Part shown: positions 24,861-36,148 of the stretch, piece after piece
How positions within the stretch are numbered: the stretch's first letter is position 1
How the letters are laid out: each line of letters opens with the position of its first letter
Assembly: GCA_001557505.1 (NCBI GenBank)
Contig: LSAX01000008.1
Location: 124,001-188,000, forward strand
Length of the DNA: 64,000 nucleotides
Reading direction: 5' to 3'
From: Reticulascus tulasneorum
Lineage: Eukaryota > Ascomycota > Sordariomycetes > Glomerellales > Reticulascaceae
The notes under the pieces: generated by a model
Seen by the model: the letters and a program-made list of their open reading frames with translations, nothing else
Told to the model about the DNA's origin: nothing
The model's database searches: none
Made by a program: the position numbers and the translations under genes

Positions 24861-26503
24861 CTATTCGTCGTCGGCACGCTTGGACTTCTTCTTCTTTTTC
24901 TTTTTCTCCTCGCCGTTCACTTCCGGAGCATCTGCTACACCACTGGTCGACTCTCTCTTTCGCTTCTTTTCTTTCTTGTCCTTGGGTTTCTTGTCCTTTG
25001 CGACCGTCTCAGCGACGCCGACCGCCATCTGCGAAGAATCCAAGGTGATGGTACCTTCTACCTTGTCTAGGACGGATGCCTATTGCAACCAAATGTTAGT
25101 TCTCATTTTGACATCCCTACATACCGGCAGGGGAGCGAGGCGGGGTACGTACCATGACATCCATGTTCTTCGCTGGCTTCTTGCCAGAAGTGTAGAATTC
25201 CAGGCGGTCCTCGACTTGCTGTCGAAGAACCTCGCCAAACTTAGTTGACGGCTGCTCCGTAAAGTTGTCAATACGGCTTGCAATACTGCACTTGTTGGCC
25301 AAGTATCGCGAGATCCGACCCTTGTTCTTGACTGCAGCTTTACCTATGAAGCTGCTGTGGTAGATGAGACCATACTTGGGAGTGTTGCTCTTGGTCTTGA
25401 GGGCGCGGAAGAGAGCCTTCTCTGCGCCTAAGATTTGTAGAGTAGAGGCGGGGTATTTGGACAGGTTCGTCAAAGAGCCGGCATGGGAGATAAGACGAGC
25501 AGCAACAGGTGTTCCGATAAGAACTTGCAAATTAGGTGCGACGATTCCCATCTTCCTTTCGAGGTAGTTGGCCGTTTGTTTTCGATTCTCCGCCTGCTTC
25601 ACAACAGCCTCAGCGAACCCTTTGACGATTTCCAAATCCGGTGGCGAGATCTGCAGGCCCATGGATACCTTGGCTGCGTCAATGATGGCTTGCGCCTTCT
25701 CACCATCTTCTTCCACGATCGCAGCAATGTCATGGAGATGATCATTCGTTAGCGTGCTCTTGTCTCCGATGGCAAGCACGAGTCTTGCATAGGTGAGGTT
25801 GTCCGAAACGATTTTGACCAGTTCCGGGAAATGCCAGCCGTACCACTCGCGCACTCTCATGAAAAACTGATTGACACCCTTGTCTTGAAAGTCTATTGTG
25901 GCGCTGGCTTGGATAATGTGGTTGTCGTTCTTGGTGGTGCTAAACTTGACCTTCGATCTCGAGTAGGCGTGTCCCAGACCAAGCCCCGCGGTAGTCGAGT
26001 CACCGGTTTGCAGTCCCTTCAACAACTTGTCCGCATGGAGCCGCACCCCTCGCAGCAGGTCTGCAGCAACCTCAGATGTCTCGCCCGTCTCGCAGTCCAC
26101 ACCGGGAAAGGTTTGCTTAATCACGCTGGCAAGATTCTTCTCGGCAACAGCAAGGACCACTTTGCTCTTCTTGCCACTGGTTTGCGGGAGGTTCAATTCG
26201 AGAATGGACTTGAGAGTATCTGAGAGTATGCCTTCGGAAATGTCATTGATTTCGGAAAGAGCTTCTTTTCCCGTGCTGTTCAAATGATGTTAGTCTTCGC
26301 CCGGTCGCCTGCCAAATTTAGAGCGATGCTTACTGGAAAGCCGTGAAATTCATCAATTTGATCATCTTTCCAAAGCGCGATAGATCATTGATTGTGTCTT
26401 GACTTTCCTTGCCTCGCAGACCAACGCTGTCGGCCTGGTGCTGGACTTGGAAGACCCCATAACCCATGGGGGCCTCGTAAAGTAGGTAGTTGATGGTCGC
26501 CAT
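24861..26503 (-). CDS. NOP56: NOP56 box C/D snoRNP core protein
   Basis: A nucleolar core protein of box C/D snoRNPs that guides 2'-O-methylation and early pre-rRNA processing with NOP58, NOP1 and SNU13. Exons are 26503-26334, 26275-25153 and 25079-24861, giving 503 aa. The start MATINYLLYEAPMGYGVFQV matches NOP56, not NOP58. The Nop domain shows LGLGHAYSRSKVKF, the coiled coil with VREWYGWHFPEL, and the conserved ARLISHAGSLTNLSKYPAST and LGAEKALFRALKT blocks. The last exon encodes the lysine-rich KKE/D tail (KKKKKKKSKR), a nucleolar retention type of tail. The introns carry standard GT-AG signals. Confidence 0.96.
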
Positions 26504-27198
26504 TTTGGAAGATACAATTTTCAGTACCTAGATAATGGTTGTGAAACGACAAACTTCGAGACACAATCGGCTTTGCGCTGTGTCAAATGGAGAGCCTCAA
26601 ACCCGAGATTGAAGCCGTCGTTGTCGAGTTTTTGAATTTTCCCCCCCACTGGTGGCATTGGAAATTTTTCTGGAGCTCGAAAAAGCTGACGCACAGGCCA
26701 CTTCGACTTTTGGTGGATACCTTCACGTGGTGTGGCTGATGAGTGTGGCTGGTGTTTCCAGAGTTGGGGAGTTGACCTCCCACCAGTGCCACCCCTCCAT
26801 CTTGTCTGCTGCTCTTAACAGTGGAACAAGATGACGCAGCTCTCCCTGGCATAAGCTAAAAGGCATCAAGAACTCAGATATCATTTAATCACTGGACCAT
26901 GCTAGGAATCGGGATATCCCACCAGTGACAACAAGGAGGTAGCTTTCAAGGAAATGTTTCATTTTGGCTATTCCTCGCCCAATCCAATTGCCACATGTAG
27001 ATCTAAGCCACGCGTATCCGCCTGATATCATGGGTGACGACAAATTGCTTTGACCAAACAAGCTAAAGCGGCCTCCATTCGCGCACACTGTACCATAGCT
27101 TGTAGCAGAGTGCACCAGGCCATAAAAGGTTCGCGAAAGTTGCGTCTAGTCTTTTTTAGTCCTCAGACTCAAAGTCGGCAGACCATCTCCGAACATCT
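26504..27198. other. divergent intergenic region NOP56 / chitinase
   Basis: About 700 bp without a gene. It holds a run of C residues at about 26640-26647 and the promoters of two divergent genes. No named motif was recognised. Confidence 0.45.
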
Positions 27199-28576
27199 AT
27201 GCCCCTTGTCCGCCCAGTTCTGCTGTATCTTACGTCCATCGTTGTCCTGTTTGCTGCAATTTTCTACACTTACGCTTATTCTTCAGAAGCCCAATCAGTC
27301 CCATCATTAGTCAAGATGGGTGGCGGTCCAGCAGATGGTTTCCGTTCCGTCGCTTACTTCGTGAACTGGTAAGAGCCTGTGAATATCCTGATTCCAGTGT
27401 ATCCATTAACAATGCCATGCAAGGGCCATTTATGCCAGGAAGCATCGTCCTCAAGACTTGCCAGTCGAGAATCTCACACATGTCCTCTATGCTTTTGCCA
27501 ATGTCAAGTCTGACAGCGGAGAGGTGCACATGACCGATGGATGGGCCGACACTGATATCCACTGGGATGGCGACTCTTGGAATGATACTGGCAACAATAT
27601 GTATGGCTGCCTGAAGCAGCTCAATCTTCTAAAGAAACGCAATCGCAATTTGAAAGTCCTGTTGTCCGTCGGTGGCTGGACCTACAGTTCCAACTTCAAG
27701 AACCCAGCCAGCACCGCACAGGGGCGGCAAACCTTCGCCGACTCTTGCGTAGATTTAGTCAAGAACATGGGATTCGACGGAATTGACATCGACTGGGAAT
27801 ATCCACAAAACTCGGAAGAAGCAGCCAACCTGGTGGCCCTGTTGCAAGCCGTGCGGCAGGCATTGGACCAGTACGCACGACGTCTGCCGGAGAAGCATCA
27901 CTTCGAACTCACGGTAGCCTGTCCTGCCGGCGCCCAAAACTACGAAAAGCTGGATCTGAAGGCTATGGACGAGCTCCTAGATTTCTGGAACCTGATGGCG
28001 TATGACTACGCTGGATCATGGGACAGCAAGTCTGGACATCAAGCCAACCTGTACAGCTGCCACCAGAATCCTGGCTCGACACCATTTAGCACAGCTACGG
28101 CGCTCGACTACTACGTCCAGCATGGCGTGGCGGCGCACAAGATCGTGATGGGAATGCCTCTCTATGGCCGAGCTTTTGAGAATACCGAGGGCTTGGGCCA
28201 GGCATTCCAAGGGGTCGGTGATGGCACTTGGGAGCGTGGAGTCTACGACTACAAGTCCTTGCCAATGGCTGGAGCACAAGAGCGCGAGGACGATGCGGTC
28301 GGCGCCAGTTACTCTTATGACCCGTCTAAGAAGACTCTAGTCAGCTATGACACGGTGAGTATGGCACGCAAGAAGGCCGACTTCATCAAGCATCGGGGTC
28401 TCGGCGGCGCAATGTGGTGGGAAAGTAGTGCAGACAAGAGTGGCAACGACAGTCTGATTGGCACTGTGGTCAAAGAACTCGGCGGGCCAAAGCACCTGAA
28501 GGTACAAAACAACTGCATCACATATCCGGAAAGCAAGTATGACAATCTGAGCAAGGGCTTCCCAGATCAATCTTAG
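27199..28576 (+). CDS. GH18 chitinase with signal sequence
   Basis: An endo- or exo-acting family 18 chitinase (fungal subgroup A type) hydrolysing beta-1,4-GlcNAc chains. Exons are 27199-27368 and 27424-28576, giving 440 aa. I chose the ATG at 27199 because it is in frame and opens a classic signal sequence ([20 protein letters not shown]...). The internal ATG at 27316 (MGGGPADG) would give a 401-residue cytosolic form. Catalytic motif [10 protein letters not shown] has the acid Glu at about 182; [11 protein letters not shown] and MPLYGRAF are further GH18 blocks, and [10 protein letters not shown] is the substrate-binding MxYD motif. There is no chitin-binding module. Likely roles are cell-wall remodelling, autolysis or nutrition. 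Confidence 0.93.
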
Positions 28577-28817
28577 AATGGGTCAAGATTGGATATTGCA
28601 ACACAGTCGGATAAGTTGAGTAATAACCTCTTAGTCACGCAAAATAGGAACATCATTTCACCAGTTTGCGTTGTATAAATTGTCATCAAGTGCATTGTCA
28701 TTGCCAGCCAGTGATGTGATTTATGTTACATCAACGCCATTTCCCGGCTTCCTGCCGACTAAATGCCAACCGATTCTCCCAAATGCCTCTGTCACCAGTC
28801 ACACCCCCAATCTTTAT

Positions 28818-29912
<1,095 letters not shown>

Positions 29913-30569
29913 ATGGTTAAGAAGAGAAAGAATAAGTATGATCGTGCCCCTCCAATGGCAAATGTGAGCAACATTGCTAACTGCTCGACTTTAGCGGACG
30001 CAACAAGAAGGGTCGCGGCCATGTCAAGCCCATCCGCTGCTCCAACTGCTCTCGATGCACTCCCAAGGACAAGGCAATCAAGCGCTTCACCATCCGCAAC
30101 ATGGTCGAGTCCGCCGCCATCCGTACGTCCCGCTGCTTCCTCTTCGACCACAATACTCGAGGTCCACGGCCAGATTGATGGACATGTGCTGACTGTGGTG
30201 TTATCGGATAGGTGATATCTCTGATGCCTCCGTCTTTGCGGAATACACCGTACCCAAGATGTACCTGAAGCTGCAGTACTGTGTCTCTTGCGCCATCCAT
30301 GGCAAAATTGTCCGGTACGTTCGTCCTTGATTGAGAGTGACGACCGCGTGCTATTGCAGCGCGTGTGTGCTTCAGATGAGCCTTGGTCGTACTCAACTCT
30401 CAAGATTCTCCCTCGTCCTCCGAACGGGGAGCATAATTGGCTGACATGGGATAATAGTGTCCGATCTCGAGTTGGCCGACGTAACCGAGCTCCTCCTCCG
30501 CGTGTCCGATACAACAAGGATGGCAAGAAGGTCACGCCAACCCAGGGTGCCAAGACAACCACCGCTTAA
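29913..30569 (+). CDS. RPS26: ribosomal protein S26 (eS26)
   Basis: A 40S subunit protein at the mRNA exit channel. Exons are 29913-29935, 29995-30122, 30212-30314 and 30458-30569, giving 121 aa. The spliced start reads [19 protein letters not shown], matching the family exactly across a 23-nt first exon. Zinc-binding Cys occur in [14 protein letters not shown] and [11 protein letters not shown]. The tail reads [17 protein letters not shown]...GAKTTTA. The introns of 59-143 nt are rather long for the window, as is common in fungal ribosomal-protein genes. Confidence 0.96.
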
Positions 30570-30847
30570 GTTACACTGTAACGGCTTGTAAATGGCGAGC
30601 AGTGGGAAAGCAGATATACCTTCTTTGATGCATGGAAAATGGGACCGGAAATGGGCTTCATGATATTCAGCTAGGAGTGCTCGAGCCATAGTCTTTGCAA
30701 TGACAAGGCGTAGCTTGCTCAAGATTATTCCCTTTATGATTTGCCGCTTTACTCTGCTACTTGACGGCATACCACTATTCGAGAACATGTGGCTCTTGTA
30801 CGGACGACGAGCCCCGTTCGTTTTCATCAATGGACAACACTTCTCGG

Positions 30848-31749
30848 TCATTTCCTCTCAACCTCGAAGACTAGCCTTCTCCATGAATCGTCCCTCCAGG
30901 TGGATCGGCGAGGTCCGTACCCGACAAGGCAGTCCATGCTGGTCTTAAGATTCCATGCCGCGCCTGTTTGCTTCGATATCTCAGTCCACATTTCCTCCCA
31001 GGTCGCTGGGTTGTGCCTCTTCATCAGGTGGTTGAAGGGCCCTGGCACGTCTATCCCATCAACGTGTCCCAGAGCGTGTCCGACTATCAGAACCCCGGGC
31101 TCCTGCTTCAGCAGCCTCACTACCCGACTCAAGAACTTGATCTGCTTGACTCTGTTGAACAGGTGCATCACAAATCCCACGTGTGCCGTGTCGAACAACC
31201 CATCCATTTCATTTAGCTCCAGGTTATCCGCGTCCAACATGTCCGCATTCACAAATCGTGTCTGCAAGGTTTTGTGATCCCGGAATAGCTCGTAGCCAGC
31301 CTCCACGTAGTCCTCTTGAAGCTCGATCCCCACAATCTGCTCGGAGGAGGTGCCGTCGTACACCATGCGTCGGATGTCTTGCCCGATACAGCACCCAATG
31401 TCAAGATGCCGCGCAGACGGCGAGGATCGCAGGGTCTCGATTATGCGCTGGTATGCATCTCGTTGGCAAAGATTCATATCCAAGAATCCGAACTCGCCGA
31501 TGCATGGATAAGGGAAGACTTCCCAGATCTTGTCACGCTGTTCTGTATCTCAGCGTCTGGCCTTGCTACTATCGAAACAGGGCAGCCTACGATTGCCAAG
31601 ATGTGCTTTTCTACCTCATCCGGCCCGACGTGACTGTACTTCTCTAGAAGCTCTCGGGCATCATTCTGGAGTTCAAGATTGTTGGCGTACCACGGGACTG
31701 ACTTATCCCCGAGGCCGATAAACGGCCTATCCCTTGCAGGCGAGTCCAT
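30848..31749 (-). CDS. SAM-dependent methyltransferase
   Basis: A class I S-adenosylmethionine methyltransferase of a fungal small-molecule group. Exons are 31749-31591 and 31537-30848, giving 282 aa. The N-terminal part reads WYANNLELQNDARELLEKYS and RDKIWEVFPYPCIGEFGFLD, a hallmark of the fungal Mtf-like family often found near terpenoid and polyketide genes. SAM motif I is HLDIGCCIGQDIRRM, the acidic motif II is VGIELQEDY, and motif post-I is FVNADMLD. There is no synthase within the window, so the acceptor is unknown. It lies about 600 bp downstream of P450nor on the same strand; joint function is not established. Confidence 0.85.
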
Positions 31750-32355
31750 CGTCGTGAACGATTGGGGAAAGCGAGTGCCAGGGTATCAAGTCGCCGGGAC
31801 GGCTTGAATATCAGGGCGAATATCACCTCCAAGCCTTTGAAAAAGAGTTAGGAACGATCCGGCCACTGATTATGTCCCACAGATAGTGGTGATTTGACCT
31901 GATTTGGTGGTCCCTCCGCAATAAGCTTACCGAAAATATCCTTAAGCAATCAGAAATAGAGCCGGCTGAAAGTGGGAAGAGCCTGAAGTAATTCGAAGGA
32001 TCAATCTGAAAGACTTATGACACAGATTCTCGTCAACGTTTAGATGGCTCCTGTATTCACTACGGAGTACCTAGCATGTGAAGCACGGCAACGAGCCCAT
32101 ATTTGCTCGGTCACCTCCCCAATTGAGATGATGCGAGGTGGGGCGAATGCTCGAGGCTAAAGTTGATGTCCCCGATTGCCGACCTGCTCTTCTTTTATGT
32201 ATTTCCAGTCCATCGTATTCTCACACACTATATACCTCCAAATTCGTTGCCTATTTTTGAAGAAGACATCTCGTGAGCCCGGTACGAGCTTCTCGAGGGT
32301 TCTGGACTCTAACAACCCACCAGGCCACACAAAGCCTAGCTCTATCAACATTGAA
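31750..32355. other. intergenic between P450nor and methyltransferase
   Basis: About 600 bp between two minus-strand genes. It contains the 3' end of P450nor and the methyltransferase promoter. No feature was recognised. Confidence 0.45.
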
Positions 32356-34046
32356 TCACCAGGTGACGGGTAGACTGATGATTCCGACATCCCTGATCAG
32401 CGGGGAGTACTCGACCTGGTCAATTGGCACAGCAAGCTTCAGATTCGGCAGCTTTTTGAAAAGGGTTCCTGGACACGGGTTAATCACCATAAATGTACCA
32501 CCCTGAAGTTTGGTTACCCACCAAAAACGGTTCCAAGCTCTGCAAGAGCTAGTGGCTCTGCAACACATCTATGCGGCCCGAAGCCATATCCGAGAGCATC
32601 ATTGCTAAACTTGCGGTTGATGTCGAAGACATCGGGGTCTGGAAAGATTTCTTCATCCCGATTTCCGGATTGGTTTGAGGCGATGATGCCCTCGCCCGCT
32701 TTGATAGTCTGTCCGTAGATTTAGCGACAGTGTCCAGCTGGGAGCCACTATAAGGGCTTTGCGAAGTCATACCTTGCCGCCCAGCTCAATGTCCACCTTT
32801 GCGACTCGCTTCATGGCCAGAGAAGATCCAGTGTGGTATCGGCAGAGTTCAGTCACAAACGCCGGGGCCAGGGAAGGGTCTGCTTTGAGTTGTGCAAGCA
32901 ACTCTGGTTGTCGAAACAGCTCTACCACTCCCTTCACAATTGTGAGCCGAGGATAATTGTATCTGGGGCCAAGGTAGCTTACCAGGGCAATCATATTCAC
33001 CATAGTGGCGTTGCCAGCAACAAGAAGGAGAAAGGCAATCTGCACTGCGTCTGACTTCTCAATCTTGCCATGTTTAAGCTGCTCAACCACCAGCTTGCTG
33101 ATCAGATCGTCCTTTGGCTCAATTGAGCGCTGGTCGACGAGTCTTGCGAGGTAGTTGAGTAGCTCCCTGAATTTATGTAAGAGAATTCCCCTTTTGCACA
33201 TAGGTGATAACTGATGGCTGTACTTACTGGTTGGCCGCTGCCGCCTCTTGCGCAGTACCGCTACCATTGCTACGGATCGCGTTTTGATGTGTCAGGTACT
33301 CGAGATCCTCGAACGGAACTCCAAGGATGGTATATATGATCTGACGCATATCAGCCCACCGCCCATGCTTGCAAACGGGACATGCTCACGTAGGATGGCA
33401 CTGGCAGTGCAAAGTTCTCGACCAGGTCGACAGGCTCCGCAGCTCCTTTGGCGATCAGATCGTCGAGCAGGTCATCGACAGTTTTCTGGATATATGGTTG
33501 CATTGAATTGATGTGGTCTTTCATGAACAGTGGTTCCACCATGCTCCTACATACTGCAGCGTCAGCCAGGGAAGTTTGCTTTTGTTCGCCTGGTCAGGAC
33601 TTGCCTTTGATTCATGTGCGCTGGTGCGTCCATGTCGACGAAGGTAGGCTTATTCTTTGCGGCTGCTTTGCCCCCAGCACTAAGCTCGGGAAACCCAGGT
33701 CTTGTGCGCTCCTGTCATCCTCTGTCAGAGGCATGCCATGAATCTCGTCAGAAAAGCTTGCCTTTGAAAGCCTCTCATCGGTTGCCACCTTGCAAACATC
33801 ATGGTACTTTGTGACAAGCCATGCCAGGCTTCCATCATACAATTTTACTCTTGATACTGGCTCCGTTGCTCTTAATCGAGCATACTCAGCTGGCGGCTCG
33901 AGACCAGATGCTCGCAAAAACGGGAATCGAGGCGGCTCATTTACAGTCATGATTGATCTAGTTGAGATTGATGTTTGAGAAGATACAAACTTCCTTAAAA
34001 CAGGATGGATTGTGCGAGTAGAACGAAGAGACGGCGCAGTGAGCAT
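32356..34046 (-). CDS. P450 nitric oxide reductase (P450nor, CYP55)
   Basis: A soluble haem enzyme reducing two NO to N2O directly with NAD(P)H in fungal denitrification and NO detoxification. Eight exons (34046-33762, 33711-33605, 33546-33390, 33340-33228, 33166-32983, 32931-32773, 32708-32522, 32468-32356) give 434 aa. FPFLRASGLEPPAEYARLRA, DGSLAWLVTKYHDVC, LLLVAGNATMVNMIAL and the haem loop GYGFGPHRCVAE (Cys about 383) are near-identical to known P450nor proteins; there is no membrane anchor. The extension before MTVNEPP (residues 1-32, Arg/Ser-rich, few acids) looks like a mitochondrial presequence. The internal ATG could give a cytosolic form, as described for Fusarium oxysporum. Introns 1 (33712-33761) and 2 (33547-33604) both need GC donors. 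The eight-exon model has no break. Confidence 0.96.
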
Positions 34047-36148
34047 AGTATGCGTAGGGTCGGGACTATCGCTCCTATTGCTCAGCAGCCAGCGAGCCTT
34101 TTATACATATCCAGCTTCACAGAAAGGCGTGCCAGGGCAGCTCTTTGCCTCGGATTCCTGAGCATTGTGCCCCCAGCATTCCGAAAAGCAGGCTTTGGGA
34201 GCTGACGACTCCATTTCCACTCTCTCCGAGCGGAAGCACAGATGGCCTGATGATGCTGACTATTTGTCAATGCAAGGATCCCACGCGCAGCCTATATGAA
34301 ATCCGAATCATCTGGTTGGATATGGCTGAGGGTGTTGGAGAGGTGCTTCGTCATGTGTTGCGTAGGTCTAATTGTTCCGGAGGGGACCGGGGCGTTCGAC
34401 AGCCCGCGGAGTTGCAGCTCTCCCGGAACGGGATGTCGAGCCTGGAGCTTCCGCTTCATCCCGAGTTACCGGATACAGTTGAAATGCTGATACTTTTTAT
34501 ATAATAGTTATCAGACTGATTGGACGCCGCATGCTCACCTGACCATATATTCCTCTTTCCTTTTCAACGTCTCCTCGGAGTACAGCGTCTTATTTCTGAC
34601 TCTTGGGTCTTCGTACGTAGTCTTTAACATGGAGGCTTTATTTTAATAGTGGATGTGCCAGGTGAGGGGAGTCCACATATGGTTTGCCTAATCGGGCAAA
34701 AAGGGAGGGTAACACCCTGCTCGACAATGTAACAGTCCGGGGAGCTATAGAAACCTCTCGGAAAGTTTATGAAACCGCCACCAATCAGACCACACCTCAA
34801 AAGTTTATCCTCCCCAACTTTGAGATCAGGTCATTAATCCATCGCGCGAACTTGCATCCAGCATGCAGGGCGGGAGCCACTGGCAATCCGAGCCCAAATG
34901 GATATGTGTCATGACCATACAGCTTGGCTGTATATATTGGATCTGCTTGGATATTTATTGGATCGAACCGACTCTGGACTGTACATCGGCACATGGGTCG
35001 ACCCTCTGATTTGTGGGAGTATTACCAGAGATTTAAGGCAGAGCGTCTATGGCAACAGTTTGCCCGAACGGATATTCCAATTATATGAACAAAATAAGCT
35101 GGCCGGCGTGTACGACTAGTAAATACTCAAGAGTCGACGAAGTAAGTAACAAGAAAGAGCCATGTAAGCCTCGTTTACTTAGGTCTCAACATAAGTCGTT
35201 TCGGGAGACAATTACTTATCTCGAAGGGTTCATGTGAAACCATGATCTCCTCCAAGGTGGAATGTAAAATTTGTAAGTATGCTATATTTAACGGGAGGGG
35301 AATTTATTGTAAGAGGGAAGATCAGGTTCTCTAAAGAAAGCTGGCTCTCTGGATGAGCAGCTTCGCTACCTGCCAGGGGGCGGGTGCGGCGGTCAGATGA
35401 GGAGGTACTTACTAAGGCAAAAGCAACCAAGCATTTAAATTCCACAGCGGGTACATACCCCTTGCATCACCTGTACCTTAGGTAAGGCCACTGCCTAGTA
35501 TCTAAAGGCGAGGCACGAGCCATCTCCACTGCAAGTGCCTCCAAAGCTTGGAAGCGGCGGTTCCTTGAGCTCGGCCTGACCAAGTCCAAGAAGCGATCGC
35601 CACGACCATCGTGAATAAAGCTTCATTGAATCTCCAGCGAGAGCTTGACATCTATGGTTGGCTTTGCTGAGGCACACAGGAGCCAATTCCTCAACACCGA
35701 AAGGAACTAATGTACGAGTAGCAACTTGCTGCCGAGATGGCAACAATCTGGGAAAGATGAGGTGTTACTCTGCTCCTCCGATCTCCAGTCTCTGAAGCAT
35801 TAAAGTTTACGTGACAGAGACTATCAGGAAGTGCCTAGTTTGGCCACACATATTCAACTGTTTTCTCCCTACTATCTTGTCGCCGCTGGGCAAGAGTCTA
35901 GCCTGCATGCATATTAAAGCTAACTTAAGGAAACGTAAAAAAAAACACACCAATTTAGTCGACCTGCTGGAGCGCTGGGCAAGTTTCTCCGTCTCGGCAT
36001 GGTAATAGAGGAGTTCACAATGGACGAATAGCCCGCGGCGAATGGAAACAGGCAGTTTTATGAAAACGGTGGTTCGACTTGCGTGCTGCTAGTTCTAGTA
36101 CCATACTCGTGATTAGGCCGTGAACAGCTTGGGAATATACTGCTTCCA
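34047..36148. other. long intergenic region, no gene supported
   Basis: About 2.1 kb upstream of P450nor. Short open stretches on both strands have no ATG-led, spliced or family-like structure. The part next to 34046 should contain the P450nor promoter, known in other fungi to respond to nitrate/nitrite and low oxygen; no specific site was identified. Confidence 0.45.

Noticed and set aside
33612..33760. Apparent frameshift in P450nor after LSK
   Set aside because: Explained by a 50-nt GC-AG intron with a ctgac branch site; the spliced protein matches the family, so the gene is not a pseudogene.
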